DNA of 16,594 nucleotides from an uncultured Prevotellaceae bacterium (lineage in GTDB: Bacteria; Bacteroidota; Bacteroidia; Bacteroidales; Bacteroidaceae): positions 1 through 16,594 of the forward strand of contig CAMNHM010000056.1 in the NCBI GenBank assembly GCA_946539475.1, read 5' to 3'. Below the pieces are notes generated by a model, which saw nothing but the letters and a program-made list of their open reading frames with translations, ran no database searches and was not told the DNA's origin. Made by a program: the position numbers and the translations under genes. Positions 1 through 6,347 of this stretch are shown in pieces (within the stretch, counting starts at the first letter, position 1; the number at the start of each line of letters is the position of its first letter).

Positions 1-55
1 TGAGGGTTGAGGGTTGAGAGTTGAGGGTTGAGGGTTGAGAGTTGAGAGACTTTTG
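1..55. repeat. Heptamer tandem repeat array (A/G)GTTGAG with AGACTTTTG tail
   Basis: After a partial unit at 1-4, six 7-bp units follow at 5-46 (GGTTGAG or AGTTGAG), then AGACTTTTG at 47-55. The array may extend beyond the left edge of the window. It lies just downstream of the 3' end of the permease gene, which is on the minus strand. The same unit, orientation and tail recur at 16173-16242, so this is a repeated design and not a one-off microsatellite. Function unknown. Confidence 0.9.
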
Positions 56-76
56 CTGTGGGGAAGGGGAGATGCG

Positions 77-1297
77 CTACTCGTGCCGGATTGCATCGAT
101 GGGATCCATGTTGGCAGCTTTCTGGGCGGGGATATAGCCGAAGAGGATGCCCAGGAAGACGCAGACGAGGAAGCTGACGTAGATACTCCATGCCGGCACA
201 CTGCTGGGCATGCCAAAGGCAGGCACGGCCCACTCGCTGGCCGAACAGCCCACTATGACTCCTAGCAATCCGCCCGTCAGCGATATCAGTACAGACTCGA
301 TGAGAAACTGCAGCGAGATGACCGGCCCCGTGGCTCCCACGGCCATGCGCAAGCCTATCTCGCGGGTTCGCTCAGTGACGCTGACAAGCATGATGTTCAT
401 GATGCCGATGCCCGCCACGAGCAGCGAGAAGGCTGCTGCCACGACGAGGATGATGGTCACGGTGTCCATCGTCGACGACATCGTCTCCATCATCTCTGCC
501 TGCGAGCGGATGGTGAAGTCGTTGACGGCTTCGCCCTTGAGCTTGTGGTTGTCGCGCAGGATTTGCGTGAGCTCCTCGATGGCGGCGTCGCTCATCTCCT
601 CAGTGGCTGCCGAGCAGACGATGGACGAGAACCATGTCTGGGCGGCGATGCGTTTCATGACGGTGGTGTAGGGGGCGATCATCACGTTGTCCTGGTCCAT
701 GCCCCAGTTGTTGTAACCCTTAGACTTCAGCACGCCGACGACGGTCAGTGGTATGCTCTTGAAGCGCACTGTCTTGCCGATGGGGTCGGCACCCTCGCCG
801 AAGAGCTCGGTGACGATGGTGCGCCCGATGACGACCTTCTTCGCAGCCTTCTTGATGTCTTCCTCGGTGAAGCACTCACCCTCCTCGACAGGCCATTGCT
901 TGATGTCGAGGTATTCGGCCGACTCGCCGTACATCGACGTCGTGGTGTTGTTGTTGCCATAGATGGCCTGTCCGCTGGCGGTGACCTCCGGCGATACGTA
1001 GGTGACGTATTTCTTCTCGCGCAGGATTCGCTCGTAGTCCGCCATCTTCAGCGTCTGCATGGCAGAGGGATCCTGGCGGACGCCGCCGCGCATGTCGGCA
1101 CCCGGACGTATGGTGAGCAGGTTGGTGCCCATGGTCGACAGCTCGGCGCGTATGCTCTCCTTCGAGCCCTGTCCGATGGCCATCATGATGATGACTGCCG
1201 CCACGCCGATGATGATGCCGAGCATGGACAGGAAGGAACGCATCTTGTTGCTGGCGATGGCTCTGAGGCTGACTTTGAAAAGATTGAGAATGTTCAT
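77..1297 (-). CDS. MacB-type ABC transporter permease (MacB periplasmic core + FtsX domain)
   Basis: This 406-residue inner-membrane protein is the transmembrane part of a MacB-type exporter. One N-terminal membrane segment (about 20-42) is followed by a large periplasmic core (about 45-275). Three C-terminal segments (about 278-305, 328-352, 371-392) form the FtsX domain, with the family motif TERTREIGLRMAVGA at 308-322. Such permeases drive export by transmitting ATP-driven movement to the adaptor and outer-membrane channel; they do not usually carry substrate through the membrane themselves. In E. coli MacB the ATPase is fused to the permease; here it is a separate gene ending 2 bp upstream, so the two are surely co-translated. 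It is the last gene of the operon tolC-like, adaptor, ATPase, permease. Substrate cannot be told from sequence. Family assignment is secure; the exact MacB orthology is not. Confidence 0.95.
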   Translation of the reverse strand: MNILNLFKVSLRAIASNKMRSFLSMLGIIIGVAAVIIMMAIGQGSKESIRAELSTMGTNLLTIRPGADMRGGVRQDPSAMQTLKMADYERILREKKYVTYVSPEVTASGQAIYGNNNTTTSMYGESAEYLDIKQWPVEEGECFTEEDIKKAAKKVVIGRTIVTELFGEGADPIGKTVRFKSIPLTVVGVLKSKGYNNWGMDQDNVMIAPYTTVMKRIAAQTWFSSIVCSAATEEMSDAAIEELTQILRDNHKLKGEAVNDFTIRSQAEMMETMSSTMDTVTIILVVAAAFSLLVAGIGIMNIMLVSVTERTREIGLRMAVGATGPVISLQFLIESVLISLTGGLLGVIVGCSASEWAVPAFGMPSSVPAWSIYVSFLVCVFLGILFGYIPAQKAANMDPIDAIRHE

Positions 1298-1299
1298 AA

Positions 1300-2052
1300 T
1301 CAGTCGTCTTGTGGTTTTGGCAGCTGGGCCAGTGCCTCGGCAGCCGACTTGACATTGGTGTTGATGGTGTCTTCGCGTATCTTGCCGTCGCGGAGGTTGA
1401 TGTTTCGGGTGGCGTACTCGGCAATCTCAGGGTTGTGGGTGACGAAGATGATGGTATGTCCCTGGCGGTTGAGCTCTTGGAAGAGGACGAGCATCTCGAA
1501 CGACGTGCGTGTGTCGAGGTTTCCCGTTGCCTCGTCGGCCAGGAGCACGGCAGGGTCGTTGACGAGTGCGCGGGCGATGGCCACGCGCTGCATCTGTCCG
1601 CCCGACATCTGGTTGGACTTGTGTTCGAGGCGGTCGCCGAGGCCCACTGCCTGCAATGCCCGTATGGCCTTCTGGCGTCGCTCACGGGCGGAGTAATCAG
1701 AGTTGTACATCAGAGGGAGTTCGACGTTCTCCACGGCCGTCGTCTTCGGCAGGAGGTTATAATTCTGGAAGACGAAGCCGATCTTTCGGTTGCGCAGGTG
1801 GGCGCGCTGAGTCTTCGACATCGTGCGCACGGAGATGCCGTCGAGGAAATAATCGCCGCTGGTGGGCGTGTCGAGGCATCCCAGCTGGTTGAGGAGTGTC
1901 GACTTGCCGCTGCCGCTGGTGCCCTGGATGGTGACGAACTCGCCTTCGTAGATCTTGAACGAGACGCCGCGCAAGGCCTTCACCGTCTCGCTGCCCACCT
2001 GAAAGTAGCGCTTGACGTTCTGGAGTTCGATGACGGGTTTTCTAGTGTCCAT
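1300..2052 (-). CDS. MacB/LolD-type ABC transporter ATP-binding protein
   Basis: This 250-residue cytoplasmic ATPase powers the permease encoded immediately downstream. Visible motifs are Walker A GTSGSGKST (44-52), the Q-loop in VFQN (Q96), the signature MSGGQ (149-153), Walker B VLLADE (169-174, catalytic E174) and the switch histidine in FVTHN (H206). All catalytic residues are intact. Length and motif order fit the MacB/LolD group (typically 220-250 residues). About 25 residues after the core end in a charged tail that may contact the partner. The start ATG lies 25 bp after the adaptor stop codon, and the gene stops 2 bp before the permease start, supporting one transcription unit. LolD, the lipoprotein-release ATPase, is the main alternative, but the adjacent adaptor and TolC-type genes favour a MacAB-TolC exporter. 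Confidence 0.95.
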   Translation of the reverse strand: MDTRKPVIELQNVKRYFQVGSETVKALRGVSFKIYEGEFVTIQGTSGSGKSTLLNQLGCLDTPTSGDYFLDGISVRTMSKTQRAHLRNRKIGFVFQNYNLLPKTTAVENVELPLMYNSDYSARERRQKAIRALQAVGLGDRLEHKSNQMSGGQMQRVAIARALVNDPAVLLADEATGNLDTRTSFEMLVLFQELNRQGHTIIFVTHNPEIAEYATRNINLRDGKIREDTINTNVKSAAEALAQLPKPQDD

Positions 2053-2077
2053 AATAATATTGTATGCGTGTGAAGGA

Positions 2078-3277
2078 CTATCTGCGCTGCTGTTGCTGTT
2101 GCTGTTGTTGCTGGTTGCGGTTGCCTCTGGGGCGCGGCATGAAGGGGTTCTGCGCCTGGTCGTTACCCTGCGGTGCCTCGCCGCCGGAGATGGTGAAGCC
2201 CGTGAGCACCTCCGTGCCCTCGGCGATGCCTCCGAGCACCTCCGTCAGCAGGCCGTTGGTGATGCCTGTCTGCACAGGGTGTGCCTTAAAGGTAGTGCCC
2301 TCCAGTGTCCACACTTTCTGTGGCGCGTCGCAGTCCTCAACCGTCTGTCCCTCCGCAAGGATGGCGTCGATGGGCATGAAGCGCAGCGCCTTGTTCTGTA
2401 CGGCTAGGACGTCGTTCTTCTCGAGGGTGTAGATGGTGACGTTGGCCGTCAGTCCTGGCTTCAGCTTCAGGTCGTTGTTGGGGGCAGAGATGACCACCTC
2501 GTAGGTGACCACGTTGCTCTCGGTGGTGGCCTGCTGGCGCACCTGTGTGACATGTCCCTCGAAGTGGTCATCGGGGAAGGCGTCTACGGTGAACATCACG
2601 CGCTGGCCCTCCTTCACACCGCCGATGTCAGCCTCGTCGATGTCGGCGATGACGCGCATGTCGGTGAGGTCTTGCGCGATAGTGAAGAGTTCAGGGGTGT
2701 TGAACGAGGCAGCCACCGTTTGTCCTTCCTCGACACTCTTCGAGAGGACGACTCCGTCGATGGGTGAGGTGATGGTGGCATATCCCAGGTTGGTCTGTGC
2801 ACGGCGTACTGTCTCCTGCGACGTCGTCACCTGCTCCTTTGCCTTGAGGTAGCTCAGGCGAGCCGTCTCGTAGTCGTTGGCGCTGACGAGTCCCTTGTCG
2901 TAGAGCGTCTTGTAGCGGTTGTAGTTTGCCAGTTCGAAGTTCAGGGTGCTCTGTGCCGAGGAAAGGTTGGCGCGCGCCGTATTGAGCTCGCTGGTGAGGT
3001 TGGTCTTGTCGAGCTCGGCGATGACCTGTCCGCGCTTCACCACTGAGTTGTAGTCGACGTAGAGGTGGCTGACGATACCGCTGACCTGCGTACCCACGGT
3101 GACGGAGGTGACGGGCTCGATGGTGCCTGTGGCGGTGATGCTGTTTTGGATGGTCGTTGTCTGGATGGTGGCCGTCTCGAATTCCACTTTCTGCTTCTGC
3201 GAGCCTCCTGAGAGGAGGAAGTAGGCAACCACTATGGCTGCGATGAGGGCGGCTGCGATGATGATTTTTTTCTTCAT
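2078..3277 (-). CDS. MacA-type periplasmic adaptor (HlyD/RND membrane fusion protein)
   Basis: This 399-residue adaptor should bridge the inner-membrane MacB-type complex and the TolC-type channel. An N-terminal membrane anchor (about 5-23) has no lipobox, so anchoring is by a transmembrane helix. The first half of the lipoyl (barrel-sandwich) domain spans about 55-91 (VSGIVSHLYVDYNSVVKRGQ), an alpha-helical hairpin about 92-163, and the second lipoyl half about 164-185 (ITSPIDGVV). Beta-barrel and membrane-proximal domains follow to about residue 370. The C-terminus is odd: a Pro/Gly/Arg/Asn-rich stretch ends in nine consecutive glutamines (389-397) and two arginines, encoded by mixed CAG and CAA codons at 2087-2113. 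It is 25 bp from its neighbour on each side in the same operon. Confidence 0.95.
   Translation of the reverse strand: MKKKIIIAAALIAAIVVAYFLLSGGSQKQKVEFETATIQTTTIQNSITATGTIEPVTSVTVGTQVSGIVSHLYVDYNSVVKRGQVIAELDKTNLTSELNTARANLSSAQSTLNFELANYNRYKTLYDKGLVSANDYETARLSYLKAKEQVTTSQETVRRAQTNLGYATITSPIDGVVLSKSVEEGQTVAASFNTPELFTIAQDLTDMRVIADIDEADIGGVKEGQRVMFTVDAFPDDHFEGHVTQVRQQATTESNVVTYEVVISAPNNDLKLKPGLTANVTIYTLEKNDVLAVQNKALRFMPIDAILAEGQTVEDCDAPQKVWTLEGTTFKAHPVQTGITNGLLTEVLGGIAEGTEVLTGFTISGGEAPQGNDQAQNPFMPRPRGNRNQQQQQQQQQRR
2087..2113 (-). repeat. CAG/CAA trinucleotide run encoding nine glutamines in the adaptor C-terminus
   Basis: Nine in-frame glutamine codons lie directly before the last two arginine codons of the adaptor. 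The run mixes CAG and CAA, which makes slippage less likely than in a pure run, but it is still a candidate for length variation between strains. Confidence 0.85.
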
Positions 3278-3302
3278 ACAATGAAAAGGGTTGTTGGGGG
3301 CG

Positions 3303-4634
3303 TTAATGGTTGTCTTGGGCGTAGAAGCGCAGCATCTGCATGTTAAGCAGCGTGAGGTACTTGGCCTGTAGCTGGTTCTGCTGAGCCTGTAGGAGACTGT
3401 TCTTGCCAGTCATAAGCTCTACGATGTTCTTCAGTCCGACGTTGAACTGCTCCTGGAGCAGCTCATAGCTGCTGGCAGCACTCTCGACACTGGCCGTAGC
3501 GGCACGGAAGCGCTGCTGGTTGCTGGTGGCGTCGAGCCAGAAGCCTTCGATGGTCTGGTAAAGCTGCTTCTGCTGGTCTTGGAGGTCCAACTGTGCCTGC
3601 TGTTGCTGGATACGTGCCTTGCTGACGTTGGTCTTCGTCTGCTTGCCGTCGAAGATGGGTATGCTCAGCGATACTCCTCCCGACATGTTGACGTTGGTCT
3701 TGACCTGATTGCCCCATCCGTTGCTTGACAACGAGTTGGTGCTGGTCGAGAGGCCTCCCGTCATGTTCACCGTGGGTAGCCATCCCGCCTTGGCGATGGA
3801 GAGATTGACATTGCTGCTCTCGATGGAGAGGCGCGAGCGCTCGATCTCAGGTCGGCTGGCCAGCGCCTGCTCATAGACTGTCGAGAGTGACGGTATGGGT
3901 TCCAGGGCCTGCTCGTCGGTGGTAGAGGGGACGGCAATGTCGAAGCCCTCGTCAGCCTTTAGCTCGAGCAGCTGTCGCAGCTGCTGCTTGAAGTCGGCCA
4001 GCTGTGTCTGTGCCTCGACGATGTTGTACTGGTCGTTGGCACGTTGGGAGGTCAGCTGTGCCAGGTCGGCTTTCGAGAGCATGCCAACCTCTACCATCTC
4101 GCGCCCGCGCTCCTCGTTCTTTAGGCTTGTCTCGAGGGTAGCCTGGCTGACCTTGATGGCCTCGGTCTGGTAGAGGCATTGGACGAAGAGCTGACAGATG
4201 CGCTCCTCGATGGTGTTGGCTTGCTCTGCAACGTTCAGCTCCGCCTGCTGCTCAGAGAGTCGGCTGGCGAGCAGGTTGTTGCGGTTGCGATTGCCATTCC
4301 ACACCGTCCATGAGGCGTTGAGGTTGTAGCTGCCGTTGTAGTAGGTCTTGTCGACTTTTGAGTTCACCTGTCCGTTGGTGACGGTGGCAATGCCGTTGTC
4401 CTGCCACGGGCGATAGCCGACGCTGTGGTTCGACTGCGCACTGAGCGAGGGCAGCAATGCTCCTTTCTGCGCAGTGACGTCTTCAGCTGCCGATAGCTGC
4501 GACAGACGGGCCTTCTGCAGCGAGATGTTGTGCTGCATGGCGTAGCTGATGCAGTCGTCGAGCGTCCATTGTCGTTGTGCATGGATCGTCAGTGTCGACA
4601 TGCCGAGCAGAAATAGAAAGATGCTTCTTTTCAT
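3303..4634 (-). CDS. TolC family outer-membrane efflux protein
   Basis: This 443-residue protein is the predicted outer-membrane channel of the exporter encoded downstream. A signal peptide covers about residues 1-19 (hydrophobic core FLFLLGMSTLTIHA, then Q20). The mature protein has the two tandem outer-membrane efflux repeats of the TolC family: long Gln/Ala/Leu-rich coiled-coil helices (about 95-220 and 325-440) alternate with short beta-strand segments, including the stretch around IFDGKQTKTNVSKARIQQQQAQLDLQ. Length is typical of TolC proteins in Bacteroidetes. It is the first gene of the operon, and its start ATG is preceded by a leader of about 65 bases with two small hairpins and a Bacteroidetes-type promoter. 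The adaptor starts 25 bp after its stop codon. Confidence 0.95.
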   Translation of the reverse strand: MKRSIFLFLLGMSTLTIHAQRQWTLDDCISYAMQHNISLQKARLSQLSAAEDVTAQKGALLPSLSAQSNHSVGYRPWQDNGIATVTNGQVNSKVDKTYYNGSYNLNASWTVWNGNRNRNNLLASRLSEQQAELNVAEQANTIEERICQLFVQCLYQTEAIKVSQATLETSLKNEERGREMVEVGMLSKADLAQLTSQRANDQYNIVEAQTQLADFKQQLRQLLELKADEGFDIAVPSTTDEQALEPIPSLSTVYEQALASRPEIERSRLSIESSNVNLSIAKAGWLPTVNMTGGLSTSTNSLSSNGWGNQVKTNVNMSGGVSLSIPIFDGKQTKTNVSKARIQQQQAQLDLQDQQKQLYQTIEGFWLDATSNQQRFRAATASVESAASSYELLQEQFNVGLKNIVELMTGKNSLLQAQQNQLQAKYLTLLNMQMLRFYAQDNH

Positions 4635-4665
4635 CCGATTCTTCTAGTTTTGTTATTCAGCTGTC

Positions 4666-4702
4666 CTGAAGTTGTTCAGAATGCCGCGTTTGGGGAACGC
4701 GG
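4666..4702 (-). promoter_or_regulatory. Two stem-loops in the 5' leader of the tolC-like operon
   Basis: CCGCGTT (4684-4690) and AACGCGG (4696-4702) form a GC-rich 7-bp stem with a 5-nt loop. CTGAA and TTCAG (4666-4679) form a second stem with a 4-nt loop. On the minus strand the first stem would sit at the very 5' end of the message if the TAACTTTG box at 4706-4713 sets the start. An mRNA-stabilising or regulatory role is inferred. Confidence 0.5.
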
Positions 4703-4705
4703 GTG

Positions 4706-4739
4706 CAAAGTTAACAAAAAAATGTCAATGCGTTACAAC
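4706..4739 (-). promoter_or_regulatory. Predicted Bacteroidetes-type promoter of the efflux operon
   Basis: On the minus strand a -7 box TAACTTTG (4713-4706) matches the consensus TAnnTTTG. A weaker -33 box, GTTG (4739-4736), lies 22 bp upstream, slightly longer than the usual spacing. Transcription would start near 4700. Confidence 0.6.
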
Positions 4740-4753
4740 TTTCTTCGTTAAAA

Positions 4754-4785
4754 GTTGCAAGATTACGATTATTTTGCTATCTTTG
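4754..4785 (+). promoter_or_regulatory. Predicted Bacteroidetes-type promoter of the kinase-like gene
   Basis: GTTG (4754-4757), a 20-bp spacer and TATCTTTG (4778-4785) match the -33/-7 pattern. Transcription would start near 4792, giving a leader of about 30 bases before the ATG at 4822. This promoter and the efflux-operon promoter are back to back in the same 187-bp gap. Confidence 0.7.
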
Positions 4786-4821
4786 CACAAAGAAATGTTC
4801 AACACCTAAAATCTTTCTATT

Positions 4822-5442
4822 ATGAATAAGGAGGAGAAATACGTTATTACCATCAGCCGACAATTCGGAACGGGTGGACACGAGATAGGAGCTGAGCTTG
4901 CGCGCAGGCTTGGCGTGAAGCTGCTCGACAAGCAGATTATCAATGAGGTGGCAAGTCGTTTCTGTGCCGTGGAGGATGCCGTGGAGCACATTGAGGCTCG
5001 CAATCCCCTGTGGCGCGACGACTTCACGAGTTTCTACCGTCAGTATATGGCAGGTGCGGAGTACAGCGGGCAGGAGCACGACACGACGTCGCGGCGGCTG
5101 TTCGAGGCGCAGGCAGAAGCCATCCGGAGGATTGCCTCGGAAGAGTCGTGCGTACTGATAGGGCGCTGTGGCTTCCACATCTTCCGCGACCATCCCAACG
5201 CGCTGAAAATCTTCGTCCATGCCGACATCGACTGCCGCAAGCGCCGCATTGCCGAGAAATACGACATCTCAGAGCAGGACGCTGCAGCGATGGTGGTCGA
5301 CAACGACTATTCCCGTGAGCTCTACACCAAGACCTTCACTGGCAGCGACTGGCAGGATGCCCGCAACTACGACGTGACGATCAACGTGCGGAAGTTTGGC
5401 GTCAACGGTGCTGTCGATTTCCTGATGAATGCGATAGGCTGA
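4822..5442 (+). CDS. Cytidylate kinase-like family protein
   Basis: This 206-residue protein belongs to the cytidylate-kinase-like P-loop family. The N-terminal motif [19 protein letters not shown] (about 10-27) is the family's modified nucleotide-binding loop. It is followed by [12 protein letters not shown], an [14 protein letters not shown] segment that probably forms a central strand (about 109-122), and a lid-like basic stretch [13 protein letters not shown] (about 136-148). It lacks the full CMP-binding insert expected of a bona fide Cmk, so NMP kinase activity on CMP is not assured and the substrate is unknown. The ATG follows a predicted promoter and has no clear Shine-Dalgarno sequence, normal for Bacteroidetes. 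The next gene starts 1 bp after its stop, so the two are co-transcribed and probably translationally coupled. Confidence 0.9.
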   Translation: MNKEEKYVITISRQFGTGGHEIGAELARRLGVKLLDKQIINEVASRFCAVEDAVEHIEARNPLWRDDFTSFYRQYMAGAEYSGQEHDTTSRRLFEAQAEAIRRIASEESCVLIGRCGFHIFRDHPNALKIFVHADIDCRKRRIAEKYDISEQDAAAMVVDNDYSRELYTKTFTGSDWQDARNYDVTINVRKFGVNGAVDFLMNAIG

Positions 5443-5443
5443 T

Positions 5444-6238
5444 ATGGGATTAGGAAAATGGATTGCCGGCTATCTGGGCTGGATTGTGCTGGGGCCGCTG
5501 GGAGGCATCCTGGGCTTCCTGCTGGGCTCGCTGTTTGACTCAACGGCATCGTTGGGACAGTCGTCGTCATCGTCGTCGTTCGACGATGGCTCGTCGTCCT
5601 CCGAAGGGAGCCGGCAGAGCCAGCAGCAGGGCGACCGCAACAGTTTCCTGCTGAGCATGCTGGCGCTGGCAGCTTATGTGATCAAGGCCGACGGGCGCGT
5701 GATGCATTCGGAGATGGACTTCGTCAGGAGCTTCCTCCGTCAGAACTTCGGCAGCGCGGCAGAGCAGCAGGGTAACGACATCCTCTTGAAGCTATTTGAG
5801 GAGGAGAAACGGCAGGGCAGGATTGCCTTCCGCCGAACCATCCGCCAGAGCTGTGCTGAGGCAGCGCGTTTCCTCGACTATAGCGGACGCCTGCAGTTGC
5901 TGAACTTCCTCGTGATGATTGTCCAGGCTGACGGGCGTGTCGACGACTCAGAGATTACCGCCCTGAAGGAGGTGGCAGAATGGATGCAGCTGCAGACAGG
6001 CGAGGTCGACTCGATGCTCCATCTCAAGGGCGACAGCCTGGAGGATGCCTACAGAGTGCTGGGCGTCAGTCCGTCGGCTACGGACGAAGAGCTGAAGAAA
6101 GCCTATCGGCGGCTTGCGCTCGAGCATCACCCCGACCGTGTGGCGAAGCTGGGCGACGACGTGCGCCTGGCGGCTGAGAAGAAGTTCCAGGAAATCAATG
6201 CTGCCAAGGATCGCATTTGGAAGGCCCGTGGGCTCTAG
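5444..6238 (+). CDS. DjlA-like membrane J-domain protein (TerB domain + DnaJ domain)
   Basis: This 264-residue co-chaperone probably recruits a DnaK-type Hsp70 to the membrane. A glycine-rich hydrophobic N-terminus (about 5-31, [20 protein letters not shown]) is the likely anchor. A Ser/Asp/Gln-rich linker follows (about 35-62). A TerB-type helical domain (about 67-190) carries the repeated metal-site-like motif ADGRVxxSE twice, at 82-90 and 162-170. A C-terminal J domain (about 200-264) has the essential HPD tripeptide at 229-231. The order anchor, TerB, J is that of E. coli DjlA, and the length (271 in E. coli) agrees. It starts 1 bp after the kinase-like gene. Many such proteins are annotated as tellurite-resistance TerB proteins; nothing here supports tellurite resistance. 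Confidence 0.92.
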   Translation: MGLGKWIAGYLGWIVLGPLGGILGFLLGSLFDSTASLGQSSSSSSFDDGSSSSEGSRQSQQQGDRNSFLLSMLALAAYVIKADGRVMHSEMDFVRSFLRQNFGSAAEQQGNDILLKLFEEEKRQGRIAFRRTIRQSCAEAARFLDYSGRLQLLNFLVMIVQADGRVDDSEITALKEVAEWMQLQTGEVDSMLHLKGDSLEDAYRVLGVSPSATDEELKKAYRRLALEHHPDRVAKLGDDVRLAAEKKFQEINAAKDRIWKARGL

Positions 6239-6240
6239 GC

Positions 6241-6260
6241 AATACCTACTTTTAGGTATT
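6241..6260. promoter_or_regulatory. Perfect 8-bp inverted repeat between djlA-like gene and feoAB
   Basis: AATACCTA (6241-6248) and TAGGTATT (6253-6260) are exact reverse complements around a 4-nt CTTT. The element starts 2 bp after the J-protein stop codon and lies about 50 bp upstream of the feoAB -7 box. It is AT-rich and has no T-tract after it, so a terminator is possible but poor. An operator for a dimeric regulator of feoAB is the alternative. Confidence 0.6.
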
Positions 6261-6309
6261 TGTGGCGATTGTCATGGACTCCTTATACAGATAATACGAA
6301 TAAAATGCT

Positions 6310-6317
6310 TACCTTTG
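6310..6317 (+). promoter_or_regulatory. Predicted -7 box of the feoAB promoter
   Basis: TACCTTTG fits TAnnTTTG, but no TTG-like -33 box is visible 19-22 bp upstream, as might be expected of an activator-dependent or weak promoter. The predicted start near 6323 favours the ATG at 6348 over the in-frame TTG at 6330 as the translation start. Confidence 0.5.
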
Positions 6318-6347
6318 CGCCAATAAAGGTTGAGTAAGCAGAAAGCA

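Noticed and set aside
5444..6238. Tellurite resistance determinant because of the TerB domain
   Set aside because: The anchor-TerB-J order is that of DjlA-type co-chaperones, and no other ter genes are nearby.
6330..6347. TTG start for FeoAB giving six extra residues
   Set aside because: It would lie only a few bases after the predicted transcription start, and the ATG at 6348 gives the normal FeoA N-terminus.
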